Of a DNA stretch of 64,000 nucleotides, positions 22,018-35,543 are shown piece after piece (positions within the stretch are counted from its first letter, which is position 1; each line of letters opens with the position of its first letter). A program made the position numbers and the translations under genes. Source of the DNA: Limanda limanda (taxonomy: Eukaryota > Chordata > Actinopteri > Pleuronectiformes > Pleuronectidae). The stretch covers positions 24,336,118 to 24,400,117 of the forward strand of contig NC_083639.1 in NCBI RefSeq assembly GCF_963576545.1, written 5' to 3'. The notes under the pieces are model-generated. The model ran no database searches, had not been told where the DNA came from, and saw only the letters and a program-made list of their open reading frames with translations.

Positions 22018-25000
22018 CTATAGAGAAAGAGGGTGGATACCGAGGCATGCGAGAGGCCAGGGTCAGAGTGGATGAGCACAGAGGTCACCAGGGTTAGACT
22101 GATATGAAGTTTTCAAGGCCCTTGTCTGTAATTTTTGTCTTGCTAATAAGTATATTATAATTTCACAATTGTCATTGAAACTTATTGGCATATTCAATTC
22201 AAATAAAAAATATTGTTTCAAAGGTGCAATATGTAGCATTTTGAAATCTGACTGTAATATGAGCCAGTTAATCACAATAGTGGTATTCTGAAACAAGAAA
22301 TAAAGTCAAATACAGAACTCAATTTTATTAACTCTTTTGTGTATTATACCTAAATGAAAGCAATGTGTTAAAGCAGAGGTCTGTCAAATACGTCTTAATA
22401 AAAAAAAAAGCCCTTAAAAGCCAAACCTCCGTGCACCTCTAGTCGGCCTATAAAAGCCCTGTAGCCTATCACTACTATAGCTAGGCTGGAACAATCAGAC
22501 CACACCACTGTTCCCAGCAGGAGCTGGCTCAGTCAGGCATCCCAGTGAAGCAGGCACCGGAGAAACAAAAAGACGCTTGTTGTGTATGAGCTACACAAGT
22601 GGTGGCTGGAGGTACTGCAGTGTGCACAGCAGTTGTACGACAGGCTGCTGGAAAGGGTTAGTTGTTGTTCTGAGAGACCCAAGTTATGTGCGTCAAATAA
22701 AGTTAACTGTCTAAACTGAAGGCGTGGTCCGCAAGTCATTAGACACAACAACGCTGGCCAGCCAATACACTGACAGTATACGCTGGGCTTCACCCACAGT
22801 GATGCAATGTTGGAGGGATGGAGCATATCCTCTCTACATAGATTTCTGAAACAATGGCAACATTTAAGACACTTAGCCATTGCCACGCATCCAAAACACA
22901 CTTGACACCTTCCCACTTATCCCCACATTGGATCAAACTGACCGCCAGAGCATGGCAAAGAAAATTTTCTTTACCAGAAATGTATTGTTACAATGGAAGT
23001 TCCTGCCATGTTAACTGACAATATTATAGCAGCTAATGGAATATGTCTTAGCTGGAATATAGTGGGATATCAGCCTGAGCTACATGGTTGCATACTACAC
23101 ATATCTGAAATCCTCTGGTAAAGTCAAGTTTTAAATCGGCTGCCAGACTTTGTCGAAGACACTGCAGTCAATCCCCCCCCACAATAACTTGTAGGCTGTC
23201 CAAATCAAAACAGAACTATTGCACCCACCATAGCAGTAGGCTGACAAAATGAATGAACCACAGGCCAAGCCCCTTAAGACACTACAGTAGGCATTGAGAA
23301 AATTCTCGGTATGAAATAGACAGCTTCGTATTTTAATCAAAAGACAATGTCCTTTCAGCTGGAAATTATCTGTTACTAAGTAACATGGCATGTTGAAACT
23401 GAAGAATATACAGTTTAAATTGATTAATGCCATGGCAAATAATTTATAAATCTCAATTCTACATAAAGCACCTTTTACACCCTTACTATACTTAGTCAGT
23501 CCGCATCAAATCCCTCATATATCTTAATTGGATGATGGTGACAGTCAGTGTCCTTCATTTTCATTGAAAGGCCAAGTCAGCCCAAACCATATCAGTCTAC
23601 CCTTAGAGTACACAGTTTCCAAGCGGTTTGAGGAGTGTAGGGACAGGTAAGAGAGTTTGCAAGTCAAAAGAGAGAGTAAGATGGCATCGCCCCTGTACTG
23701 TTAAAAATACATACCATAGTAAATGCAGTATGTTACCATGCATGTTTGGTTGGGGCTCAAAACCTATGGACTGATGAGTTCAAATTAACCATTTGCTCTG
23801 CCGAGCAGAAGTCAATTCTGAAATATCATATTTTTCCCATAGGTCAAGAAACCCATCGATATGAAAGAAAGGGAATTTGGGTTTAATCAACAATCCCAAC
23901 TCAAATACTAAAGTTTATCCTTCTTAGTGTCTTCATGGAGTTTATAGTTTATTTACAGACATCAGTGAATTGTCCATTTTAGGAAAGGTGCCTGTTTGCT
24001 GTTTGGGTCTTCTTTCGTGTATCTGAACTAGCTAGATAACCTCTCCTCGATCTGACTTAATTTATAAATCAGACACTACGTGGCTTTTTAGTAACAAGTG
24101 TCAAAACAACAAGTAAAATTGATTGAAGACAATTAAAGTAGGCCTTTCCAAGGTAGCAAGTTGACTTTCAGGGATTAACCACAGACAGCAACCTCATATG
24201 AATGCATTAAAAAAAAACCGGAACATGTTTCTACGTTTCAGTGGCTGCCTCGTGCGACCATCACATTCGGTTAACCATTCACAGAGAACTGTATTTGTCA
24301 TTTGTGCAGGTATATGTTTTCATCCCACATTTTTAATTTGACTAAACTACTTTCATTGTCTTAATGTAGCTTCTTTTTTTCACCTACTAAGATACATCAT
24401 CCTAATTGTTAGAGTTGTTTATTAGTTGTAAAAGCACACAAGTAGAACCTGCGATGGGAATATAACACTTGTATCCACTTGTACATTATTTGGGCGATGA
24501 AAGTATACACTAGCTAAACTAAGAACAAATAGGCACAGTGACTATTGTCAGAATGCATAAAAAGGATTGCCAAATATGAGGTATGTACTGTAAACGAAAA
24601 AGAATTCTCTTGAATAATTTGGTGACAATAGTTTGAATGGACAAGATGCAACACGCAAGGTGTTGACTGTATATATTTTCACTTTAAGCTCAACTTTGTT
24701 CTAAGCCAAGCTATACACCAGGACCAATCTCTGTACTGCACACACGAGGATCCATAGTTTTGAATCACATTAACTGTATGTAAGCTAAAACAAATAATCA
24801 ACTAATGACAATGCTGCCTTGAAGAAGCTACCAGATAAGTTATCTGACTCTTTTTGGGATAGAATGTTTTAGATGTCTGCAAAATGTTTATGATACCTAC
24901 TAAAGAACCATGCAACAAAAAAAGAGTTGAACACAAGGAGCCGTCCCATCATGTCTTGTCTATTGGCTTTCCTGTTTTCAAGAGGCAGCAAGTGAGAAGC

Positions 25001-25790
25001 AGCAGAAGCCAATAGACAGGAAAAAGAGGGGAGTGAGGATGGAAGTCATCAGAGAGCAAAGAAGAGAAAGGCAGACAAAATAAAAGGAGCATCACTACAG
25101 CTACTAGGCAGACCAGAGTGGCAGGCAGAGGCAGTAAAGGTCTTAGCTGAAAAAGAAGCTTAGGCATGGTGGACGAAGTCTGCATAAATATTGAGTTGAA
25201 TGCATTTTTACTTACTGTACATTTTTCAAGATCAGCTGAAGATAAGACATAGTACGTAAGTACATAGAATTGATCACTACGATCAACTATCATTCTATTA
25301 AGTGGAATATTAAAGATGATAAGATCTACTCTCTCTGCAGCTGTGAAGAAAAAAGTATTAAAAATCATTTTTAGAACTTGGCAGCAACTGGAAAAATGTA
25401 AGTTTGTTTGGAATTACCAAAGTCAACCCCAATATGAAATGGGAAGCTAAATGCCCCAACTTCCACTTGATTACTTCTTCTACTTCTTCAATGACCGAAA
25501 AGTTATAATGTTATGTGATAGTATATTTTGGCTTGGCCAAGTTTACCGAACGTTTACTCCTTTTGAGTTAATATCTCACTTGCTCTATAAGTGTCCCACT
25601 GGGTTCAGAAATCCTCTCAAACATACCTTTAGAATCTTTAACATCTGAATCCATTTGTGACAGAAAACTCTTACTATAGCCCTCCTTGTCTCAGCAGGGA
25701 AGTGTTGTCAAAGAAAACCATGATGTCTAAACAGATCTGTTACTACAATGTACAAACACAGGAGAACAGTGATGGTGTAGTAACCTATAC
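22018..25790 (-). other. Intron 10 (3.8 kb)
   Basis: AT-rich. Seen: a 13-bp inverted repeat 24957-25018 and a possible MITE edge near 22219 (AAAGGTGCAATATGTAGCAT). A 127-codon antisense ORF (22533-22916) was judged spurious. Nothing else recognised. Confidence 0.7.
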
Positions 25791-25914
25791 CTTCCAGCTT
25801 GGCGTACTCTGACAGGCGTTGGTAATTAACCAAGGCTGCCTCCTCCAGACACTTATGGATCACAGCTTTGACTTCTTCTTGTGTAGCTGGAGTAACAATA
25901 TCTTTCATCAGAAC
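25791..25914 (-). CDS. cadps: cadps exon 10
   Basis: 124 nt, phase 0 start: [41 protein letters not shown], plus one base of Gly/Glu. Part of the MUN-proximal helices. The last codon is split so that joining to exon 11 gives LEGKKRE, while joining directly to exon 12 gives LEENVGR. Both forms are known in the family. Acceptor gttctag, donor gtatagg. A 147-bp intron separates it from exon 9. Confidence 0.97.
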
Positions 25915-26061
25915 CTAGAACACACAATTTTATTTAGTTACTTTAAAGCAAACCATATCATGGTAAGACATGGCGAATGATGAGAAATGTCAACATAACA
26001 CGTAAGCTTAATATTGACTGAAATAGCGGTATTCATCCTTCCAGAAATAAAGATTACTTAC

Positions 26062-26125
26062 CCGTTCAAGCAAAGACAGAGTGGCTTTCAGCGCCCCCTC
26101 TGGCCGTCCAAATGGAAAGCAGTAC
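26062..26125 (-). CDS. cadps: cadps exon 9
   Basis: 64 nt: one base completes Arg, then [21 protein letters not shown], phase 0 at gtaagtaa. Invariant in CAPS1 and CAPS2. It lies at the start of the helical bundle related to the MUN domain. With exons 8 and 10 it forms a tight 534-bp exon cluster (25791-26324). Confidence 0.97.
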
Positions 26126-26222
26126 CTGTGGAGGCAACAGAGTGGATTTTAATTTGAGCCCTAAGCAGTCTGGTTTGGTATGGTTTTGCAAATGGTTGTA
26201 ATTGTACATTGATAGTTCCAAC
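26126..26222 (-). other. Very short intron 8 (97 bp)
   Basis: Donor gttgga, acceptor ctccacag. Near the lower size limit for vertebrate introns. No repeat. Confidence 0.9.
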
Positions 26223-26324
26223 CTGAAATGTGTAATCTGGTTTTCCAGAAGCACACGTAGCCTCTCCTTGATCTCCTCAAAGCGCTCCTTCTCTTCTATC
26301 GTAACTGTGCCAATACCGTCAGGC
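26223..26324 (-). CDS. cadps: cadps exon 8
   Basis: 102 nt: one base completes Arg, then 33 codons [33 protein letters not shown], then two bases of Arg. A highly charged helix ([20 protein letters not shown]) typical of the start of the helical C-terminal half of CAPS. Acceptor tttttcag, donor gttggaac (weak consensus). The following intron is only 97 bp. Confidence 0.97.
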
Positions 26325-29300
26325 CTGAAAAACAGCGGTGTTTACAAGCAGACGAAAAGGTTAGTCATCCCACCGTTTGTCATTAATGAGGCAGTGATTA
26401 CCATCCACTGACACAACCAAGATTATGTTGAGAGTGGTGATTATTTATGGATGTCAGTGTTTCAAATTCACTTAATCACAGAAAAAGTCATAGTAACAGA
26501 GTTGGGACACTGATGCAGTGTTGTAATGCCAGGTTCTGGGAAAACAACAATAACCCAATAGTGCTGATGGCTGGAACATAGTTCAGGCCCAGGATTTGAC
26601 TATATCCATATAGAAGGTTTCTTTACCCCTGAAACTCAAAGTGTTTTGTGGACTCAAACACCTCACCCTCCATTGGCATAGTGGTGAGTAGATAATGAGT
26701 AAAATTTCATATTTAATTCAGAAAAGGTGGGTGATTTGCTCTGTAGTACAAAGATACTACAAACATGCTTTATTCTCTCTCAGAGATACTGTCAGTCAAT
26801 CAAAACTAATTATCCACACTCTTTTATATGGACAGTGAAAACAGCAAATCACAGCATTCACAACATTACAGCATCATATTCTCCTCATTTCATTAAAGAG
26901 ACTGCAACTACAGCTTCATAAGCAGGTGTGTTAATATGTGTATCATAAGTCTTTTGATCGTTTCTGACATGGTTAGGTCACGGTGGAGTGTGAGCAGAGT
27001 GCATGTGACAGAAGAGGAGCTGGAGTGGTCACTATGACAGCATGATGAGAAGCAGAAGACACAACACTCTCCCACTGTCCCTCTCAATCCCCCAGCCCCC
27101 CACCACCACCCTCAACGCCCCTCCCTTTAATATGTTATTTCAGCAGACAGTGAGATATTGCTGGTATCCTTGCTGCACTCCATGAGTGCATGAGTGCTGT
27201 GTTTGATTTCAAAGGGTACAAGTTTGCTCAACATCAGCAATGATCTCATCCAGACTCCTGTCACTTTCCATGGACCTCTGAACAGACACTGTCAGAGTGT
27301 CACTGCCACCTGTAGGTCTCTGCTGCTGAAAACCATCACGCTGAGGAAGAAATGTCACATTCAACTTCAGTTTAGACCCCGTTCTTACAGGAGCATGAAA
27401 ATGGTAATAAGAGGTCAATCTGTTATGTTTTTGAAAATGTATGTGTGCTGTTCTTTGTGTTATGGATTATGGTTAGTCTATCCCTATGATTCTTCCTCAG
27501 TGTTTGGTTCCAGAGGTGACTATTTCTTGCAAGATAATCCCTGGCTTCAGCTCATAAATTTTAACAAATTTAAGCTGTCTTTGGTAACCTCTAGTTTTGC
27601 TGATCACTGGATGTACTAGAAAGACATTCTAGTAAATCCCACATCCAAATTGGAGTAGCTGTGATTATAAAAATTGATAATAAAAAGCCATCTCACCTTT
27701 CACATTCTGGCAGAAAATTAAACAAGAAAATTTCAAACTAATTAAGTCCTACGGGGCTATGTCTTTTCTTTTTCTTTCAGACACGTGTTGTTCCTTGGCA
27801 GCTTCCTCATGTTTGCCTGACCAGATGACCTCACAGCTCCAACGACGAAAACGAACAAATGAGCCATCAGTGACAGACAGATGGTAAGCCTGCAACGCTT
27901 TCACATCTCCCTTCCACGCAGCAGACATCTGTATCAAGGCCTTAAGAAAGGTTACCATGCAACATGAGATCTCCAACCAAATATCTCAAAACTCCCCTTT
28001 CCACTCAGTCAGAGAGTAGCATACTGTTACTCTTGCTTTGTTAATTTCAGAACCATTCTTTCTTTATACACTTTCATTTCAGATATTAAATGTTCTAGAG
28101 CTGAATTACTCAATTGATAATTTGCTTGATTGATAGAAAATGATTCAAAAATTGTATAAACTATTTATAATGTCCATTTCTATTTATTATTGAATATTAT
28201 CTGGTTTCAGAAGTGAAAATTTAACAAAAAATAAATAAAATAAAAATGTCAACGTTGACTTACTGGCTGGTGAGCTTTTTAACATGAAGGTCAAGAACCA
28301 AGAACTTAGAATATATTATAGATGTAGAGATTAATAAAAATCAACATTAGTGAGCATTTCAAATTTGATTTGAATTTATGATTAGTGTTTAGATATGGTG
28401 TCATTTTTTTATCTCTCCAAACCACATTGCATATCAGAAATCATATTTTGTCTGCGCCTGATTTTTTTCATGTTTCTTCTATTGCTTCTTGCGTGTATAG
28501 TGTACTATACAATATATCTATCAAAGAAAAATGTATATTGTGCATCTAATATAACCTCTTTGAATATTATCATTTTATCACTGATGATTACCATCAGTAT
28601 GTATTTGTATATGTAACTTTCTTCTCGCTCTTGTAGGTCGCCACAGCAGATCTACACTTTTGCTTTTGCAGATGTTTTTAGGCTCCACCCTGACAAACCG
28701 AGTTAAGGAAGCCAGATATTAAACCAATATAGCAGGGACATTTGATTTCATTAAGAAGCAGCAACATTTGCATCTGTATGTCATCTATTAAAGTGCACTG
28801 TGAAAAATAACTGAGGGAATGTTGACAAATGAACATTGGCAGTGGAATGAAAACATCAAATCCAGCGTGGACCTGTATCAATGTTCAGATGGACACCTTG
28901 AGCAGGCGGCTGGGCAACAGTCCAGTCCAGCTTGAAGCACCAACACCTCCAGGCCAGCAGGCTATTGGGAGGGGAGATGGGGGGGGTTGAGGTGTGTACA
29001 CAGGGCCAAACGCCCCAGTGTTGGTAGTGGAGACATCCGGCCCATCACACATGACAACCTGTCAACCTGTCAAGCCACAGCCTCCAGGCACAGAGGCTGG
29101 ACTGACAGAGCAGGTCTCTGTTTGATGTGTGTGTACTTGGATGTGTAGCGCTCATTATTTTGGGATTTATGACATAAGAAAAACTACATTTAGATGTGAA
29201 TTTAAAGTAGGATTTTTTCATTTAAAATATTAATAATAGGCTTTGCTCAACACTGTCCTCTGGTTGAAAGAAACAACTTTTGGATACCAGAGAGTACACA

Positions 29301-31807
29301 ACTCTGTGTATTAGTCCCTTAGCCTCCATAGTTATCTATTACATGTCATTTTTTTGTCTTTAATTTGTCTGCTTTTCTTTCTCTTTCTGTTGGAGGGACT
29401 GTCCATCTGTCCATACTGATCAGAAAAGGCCTGGATGGATGTAAATTGTAAACAGTCTGAATTTATAAAGCACTTTTCTAGTCTTGGTGACCACTCAAAG
29501 CGCTTTACTGTACCCTTTTTTTGCAATTCACAAATACACATTCACACACATTCATAAAAGTGCAGCTATGGGCAGCCCTTTTTATAGACGAAAGGCAATT
29601 TAGGCACAATTTCAGTATCTTGCCCAAGGACACTTCGGCATAGATGCAGACAGGGAGCGAACCACCAACCTTCTAGAGGATGACCGCTGTACCGCCTCTA
29701 CCAGTGCCGCCCCAAGTGGAGGGGGGCACTTATAAACACTCCCCCTGACCCTTGCTCTCAGTGCTGCAGTGGCCCTCATCTGTCTTTGTTATGCTTCTTG
29801 TGCAGACGACAGACTGTTTTTCTGACAGATTTGATGTCCGAGCACATCACAACCGATTAGAGCAAAGGTAAATCTTGCAGCATAGATAACATGGCACACC
29901 CTGGAATACAGGACAGAAGACTCCTGTGTCCCAACCAACCTTTTAGGAAATTACACCATTTGATCTCTGATTGGAAACTGCTTCCCCTAAAACAAACTTT
30001 AAAAATATGCCTCTGTGTTTAATGTCTCTGTTTAGATGTAGTCTTCACATCAAAGGTGTGTCATTTTTTGTAATATGTAGCCAACCACATCCTTATTAAG
30101 TGTAGTAAAGCCTCATTTTAGTCAGTAGAAGACTAGTTAGTAAAAATATAGTGACCATGTACGTCAAACTTCAGCAAACTGCTTTCAAATAAGAGTTTAT
30201 TATAGTGATTTTAGGGTAAGAGAACATTTAAATGAAAATAAGCCACAGTCATCGCTGGTATGATTTTTTTCATTAAGCTATATATCAAGAAAAATAAACC
30301 TCTGAAGGATATGAACCCTGTGCAATAGTCCTGCAATAAATCTTCCTCTTTTAATGTTCGGTTTTGTCAGGACTGTGGCAGAAAGGCTTTGCATGTTCTC
30401 CATTTGTTGACCTCAGTAGTTGTTTTGTACTAGTCTATTTTGTGTAGTAAGTGTTTATTATTATAGGCTGTAGAAGACCTTTTAAATATTTTCTTAAGTA
30501 AATATTTGGAACATCTTTTCAAACTAGGTAGACACAGTACTGCTCAACAGACTCGATTCAACCCCAAACACATATTCTGCATTAGTGTGCATTTAAACAG
30601 CACATTCTATTTCACTGAGCTGGCGTGGACCTATTCGAACTCAAGACCTGATTATCAAGCGTAAATGGCAGTTAAACTTTGTGTGCTTTGGGCACTTCAC
30701 TAAGGGACAGATTCATTGGCTGGGTTACTGACTTTTCAGTTAGTTCCAACCACAGGCAATGTCCTGTTTTGAAATGCTAATCAATAATGTAACATACATG
30801 CCTATTTGTATTTCTATGGCCTTAACATCTCAACACTACCTCAGTTTCTGTGTTGGGTGCTTTGAGGTGAGGTACGTGGTATTCTTCCTAGTGGTTTTGT
30901 ATTTGCATATACTTTAATTCCACAATACTTTATCTCTGCAGAATTATATTTGAAATGGGAGACCTATATTTTCTCACCAAACCAAGGAGCATATCAAGGT
31001 GTGAGGATGATTCAGGCACGCAAGAAAAGACAATGGAAGCGCAGCACATAAAAGTTCATGTAGATATTACTTTGTTTGGAAGTTATTGTTCTTGTAATTT
31101 CATTGTTATTGTTTCTAATGTTAACAGTTAATTCAGGTGCTTTCACTTTGGGTTAATATTCATAACAGAGAAGGTTTAACCTGATTGGTTTCAAAACCCA
31201 TCTGAGTGTCTGATCACTTGTGTTGGTAAAAGAGAGAAAGAAAAACAGAAAAATGTGAAAGGCAATTATCAGCATTTCCAGTTGGCAGCAGTTATTTTGG
31301 CAAGTTAATAAAAGGGATAATGGCTCATACCTTTTAGAGAAGATGTTCATATTTTCTACCCTTGTTAGACTGCAATTCAAATTCTATGAGATAACTTACC
31401 TTCTAGTTCCTGAGAAAAGGGGGGACTTTAAATCCTTTTTCTTCATGAACTCAATGATTTTGAGTTCTCTCTTAGCAGGAAGCTCAGGGACAGATGGGAA
31501 AAGGGCCTTATTGAGTTCGGCCTGAGATACTGGCCAGTTTAACAACTCACACACGCGCTGACTAGATGCAGTTTTGTGGAGGTGCAGGGTTTTGGGCAGA
31601 GTGGAAGGAAGGGCATGATGTGAATATGATAAAAGGTTAAAGGAAAACAAGGAAAAAAGACAAAAGAAAGAGGAAACGTGAGCGTGCAAACATGCATAGT
31701 GAAAGCAAATTACCATGCAAAAAAAACCTACTTAAATCTGAATGAGTTGGAGGGTCAGATATTTAACTGTGGGGGGAAGCGAAAGAGCCAAGACAAGGCA
31801 GTCGTAC
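26325..31807 (-). other. Intron 7 (5.5 kb)
   Basis: Contains one near-complete reverse SINE-like repeat (29441-29714). A 141-codon plus-strand ORF (27194-27619) does not look like a protein. Nothing else recognised; 29950-31800 is ordinary AT-rich intron. Confidence 0.7.
29441..29714 (-). repeat. SINE-like repeat family 2, reverse, near full length
   Basis: On the minus strand: GGGGCGGCACTGGTAGAGGC at the head, GGTTCGCTCCCTG (a B-box-like GGTTCGNNCCC), AAGTGTCCTTGGGCAAGATA, GTAAAGCGCTTTGAGTGGTC, and ACTAGAAAAGTGCTTTATAA at the tail. It shows the complete layout of the family, including A- and B-box-like elements, and supports a tRNA-derived pol III origin. Confidence 0.78.
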
Positions 31808-31995
31808 CTGTTTCCATGCACGTGGGAGGCGCAGAAGGCAAAGCTGTAGTGCAGTAGGGTAGGGTCAATCATGGCTCCGTTCTCCGCCCTCTCCAGTAGA
31901 TCGCTAAGGTAACATAAATGCCGATGGCAGCCTCGAACACCGTAACGGGCGCAGTACTCGTCCAAGACAAACACCTGACCAGGACTGAACCAGCC
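31808..31995 (-). CDS. cadps: cadps exon 7: conserved central region
   Basis: 188 nt, phase 0 start: 62 codons [62 protein letters not shown], plus two bases of Arg. One of the most conserved CAPS blocks, with a cysteine/histidine-rich [10 protein letters not shown] stretch. It leads into the MUN-containing C-terminal half. Ser replaces Arg in CYLRDLLE of human CAPS1. Acceptor cccacag, donor gtacgactg. Confidence 0.97.
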
Positions 31996-32834
31996 CTGTG
32001 GGCAACACACATGAGCACTGCTGAGTTAAACATCTGATGAGGTAAAAGTTTCATAATAAGTCATTTTGCCAAGTACAAAGGTCTAGGCAGCCCTCTACTT
32101 AAAACACTCACAACTTAGTTATTTCATTAGGCCTTAACTGACTTTAAATCAGGAACACTTTAATGCACAATGCGAATACAGTTATGCTTGGTGCAGATGA
32201 CTCCATTCTTTGGATGTTCCCTAGATCAGCTAAGCAACATGCTAAGATAAAACAGGGAACACGTGAAAAAAACAGTGGGCGTAGCAGGCAAGATACATTT
32301 GTTTACGATGAATACCATTTACCACAACCATGTTTGGACTCAGTGCTAAAAGGTGGAGGCTGGGGGGGTGGTGACAAGTTACCGGCAGCAGGGCGTGAGT
32401 GGCAGTGTTGCTGAGCAGGGATCAGTGAGGAGGAGGTCGTATTTAGCATAAAGTGTGTCTTAAATGTGAACGAGCATTTTGATTTATTCAAGTTGTTTTA
32501 TTGTAGTGTGAAACTGTAAATGAAATCAATACAAAGGTGACTTTTAAATAATATAAATACATTTTATGAAATACATTGATATATGAGCAGAAAATAATTT
32601 CTCAAGTTATTATTGACATTAATCTACTACAAATGAACCTACTCAAAGGCATACACAGGCAGATGGAGCTGCTCAAAAATAGAGATCTCAAACCATACTG
32701 TTATCTAGCTTGGTTGACAGAAAAAATGGCTGCTGCGAAAAGAGATACTCCGAGGGTCAAATACGTCAATGACTACATTGGTGAATGGAGGCTCCATACT
32801 TATCCAATCTGAAGGGAGGTCAGCCTTCTGTAGG

Positions 32835-32861
32835 TAAGACAGCCAAAAAAAGGCTGTCTTA
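32835..32861. repeat. Perfect 10-bp inverted repeat with A7 loop
   Basis: TAAGACAGCC, seven A residues, GGCTGTCTTA. It could fold as a small hairpin in either strand; on the plus strand it looks like a stem-loop with an A-rich loop. Deep in an intron; no known function. Confidence 0.8.
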
Positions 32862-33274
32862 TCTCTGAGCTTGTTACAGGTGACACACTTGTGTAAATGT
32901 ATCCTGATGCATCCCTTGGTTTGTTTGTTTTGTAGGTTCCAGCAGGAACTTCGGCCCGGTGAGCCAGCTGGTGTTTGAGAGCAACGCTACAGGGACTGTT
33001 CGGGTTGCTACATCTGCTGGATTCTGGCTGGTAGGCACGTACACACACCTGCTCAGGGCTCAAGAACTTTCTGATCTAATCTGCTACTTACCTATACATA
33101 GAACCTGTGAGTGACATTGTGAATATAACCCAACACGCCTTTGCTGTTGGTGTAAAACATTGTGTCATCAAACTGGACACCAGTTTTGTGAATTCGACTG
33201 GACTGACTGCTGCTCCTAGCTCAAGACGTGGCGCTGTATCGACTGACGTATGAGCTAACTTGGCCTTGTCCTTG

Positions 33275-33380
33275 GGACGGCTGTGGCTGAGGGGTAGAGC
33301 GGTCCTCCTCCAACCAGAAAGTCGGCAGTTCTGGCCAGTCTTCCCCATCTGCATTCCGAAGTGTCCTTGGGCAAGAGTCT
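33275..33380 (+). repeat. SINE-like repeat family 2, 5' (tRNA-like) half
   Basis: Starts GGGACGGCTGTGGCTGAGGG, a good tRNA A-box context (GTGGCTGAGGGGTAGAGC). It continues GGTCCTCCTCCAACCAGAAA and GAAGTGTCCTTGGGCAAGA, where it breaks off. This is the clearest head of the family in the window and suggests tRNA derivation. Confidence 0.75.
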
Positions 33381-35253
33381 CATGGTATAGTGATGTCTCC
33401 ATGGTGGAGAGTTTGTAGTGAATCCCTCCAAGTCAAGTGATCCACTCCGCTTACTTTTGAGCTGGGAGAGGCTGATCCCAGTTAATGATATCAAGGCAAG
33501 TGTTGCAAGTAGAAACATTTCTTGTATGGAGATTCGTGCCACTACACAGAGTGGATCAGACAAGCTGTTCACTGTTCAGTAGCAAGCACAACTGTGGGTG
33601 AAGGGCTCCTTGGTGCTGGCGTCCTGACAGGTGAATGTTTTGTTGCTCAGGTCCCAGCTCAACCCTAGACTGCACTGCACTGGAAGAGAGTCTAGGTCAA
33701 GGTCCTTCACGTCCTTAGCATAATCAGGTAATCTTGCGGAGGTGTATGTTGGACATACCTTGTGCTGCTTTGAATAAGCTTACAGCTTCAATTATGGAAG
33801 ACATAATGAGGCCATCATCCACATTGGACTCTCTATGTATGAACACTTTTGCTGCATGTGCGAACTCATCCTCTCCATGTAGAGCAGCTCGCCTGAGGCC
33901 GCAGGTAGTGACCGCTGGGGAGGGGCTGTTGCCAAATACATGCAATCACGTCCTTTTGTGGACAAATTTATTAATTAGGTCATTGTTCTTGAACCTCAAT
34001 AATCAGAGGGAGTTCCCTTGATCTTCCCTCACGATAAAACTATGAAAAATCTCTTTTTCGATGTCTGCAGTAACACCCTTCTGTTCACGTCAATAATGCA
34101 TCAGCTCAACACTCTAACATGCTAATTTTACTTAATGGAAATGCTGTACTTTTAATAACTCTAAGCAGAAGTGCACATTGACGAAACACATTATGATCCT
34201 TTGCAGTTGAAGCTAACAAGTGCTATTTCAACCATATTAGGGTGTGCCTTACTACACACCCAGCATCTTCTGCTTCTGCAAATATTTCGGGATAAAAAAC
34301 ATTTAAAAATAAGATGAATGGATGCAGTCAACAGAAATGCTGGAGTGCATTTTATATTTTTATGTTTGCGACACATTCGAAAGATAAGCATTAAAACTGT
34401 GCTGAAGGATCATTTTGTCTGTCAGCTCTGCTGTGAAACGCGTGTAGAAAAAAACGGCGAGACCTCAAATCTTTAGAAGAGCAGCTTGACTTCCATGGCA
34501 GAACAGCGGCTGAACAGGTAAGGCAGTTCTTATCTGTTAACATGTGCGTGGAAATGAAAAGCATGCCATACCGCAGCCATTTTGCAACGCAACAGCAGCC
34601 AGTGTGGCACAGGTGTCAGGTTTAGCTGAAGCAGGAATGGTGGTGCACCATTTCACTAGGCACCAACAGGTCTAAATTGGAAAAGTCATACGAACGAAAC
34701 CTTAACTGTGACTTCAAAACTAATGTTTTAACATCTGAATAAGTCAGAGTCATTTTGGAAAGTGCGGAGGACAAGCAAGTTCAAACTAAGCATTTTTACC
34801 AGGTATGTGTTTGATGAACAAGGACAGTGAAAGGGTGGATCCCACAAAATATCAGAAGATTCTGGATGTAAATGTCGTGCAGTCATTCAAGAAAATTACA
34901 ATCACAGTACTGTGTAGTCAGAACACAAACTGAATGTGTGTTATGATGTGTTGACCCAATTTTCATCACTGGATAATTTTTGTCAATCATAATAGTACAA
35001 AATACATAAACAGCAAAAACATTGAATAGACAAAAGCTGAGTTATAAATGGATGTTGAAGAGTACCAGTGTTTTAGTAACAGCTCAGACTCAACTCAACA
35101 ACTTTCTCTCAGTGAATTTCCTCCAGCTTTTTCTGTGCATTATACATTAGAAATATAAATCCTTTGGACAAGAGCAATCTAACAATGCTTTTTTCATACT
35201 TCCATTACTTCTGTGGGCACTAATGAATTCATGAGCACAAAACTTTTCCTTAC

Positions 35254-35390
35254 CAAGCAGGAGTAGGAGTCGTTGAGCCTGTGGTCCAGAGTTAGGCGCT
35301 GCACCAGTTCAAAGAGCGAGGAATGGTCGAAGTTACAGGGGTTGGCTGAAATAAACTCATCCATACCATGCTTCTGGGCTCGATCAGCAT
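35254..35390 (-). CDS. cadps: cadps exon 6: post-PH region
   Basis: 137 nt: two bases complete Tyr, then 45 codons [34 protein letters not shown] and [11 protein letters not shown], phase 0 at gtaagg. This is the conserved segment linking PH to the MUN region in CAPS proteins. NPCNFDH and [11 protein letters not shown] follow CAPS1; CAPS2 differs (NPCKLDH, LQRQTLDHRL). Acceptor tgtctag is unusual (tag) but in frame. Confidence 0.96.
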
Positions 35391-35523
35391 CTAGACACAC
35401 CAATTTACCCATCCAATGAGGACAGAGATGAAGAGAAAAACAAATGCAGTTGTCAAATGTCAGAGCCTTGTTGAAAGTTAATAATAAAGGTCACCTTGTG
35501 AAAATGTATTAACACTCATGAAT

Positions 35524-35543
35524 GTGTGTGTGTGTGTGTGTGT
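35524..35543. repeat. GT microsatellite (short)
   Basis: About 10 GT units in intron 5. Confidence 0.9.

Larger units (their letters stand above)
31996..35253 (-). other. Intron 6 (3.3 kb)
   Basis: Contains a truncated SINE-like copy (33275-33380) and a short perfect hairpin (32835-32861). The rest is AT-rich with no recognised repeat or coding block. Confidence 0.75.

Noticed and set aside
22533..22916. 127-codon Cys-rich ORF, minus strand, intron 10
   Set aside because: No family resemblance, no matching splice signals, and no place in the CADPS protein between exons 10 and 11.
27194..27619. 141-codon plus-strand ORF in intron 7
   Set aside because: Composition is random-like and no motif is recognised; chance ORF.
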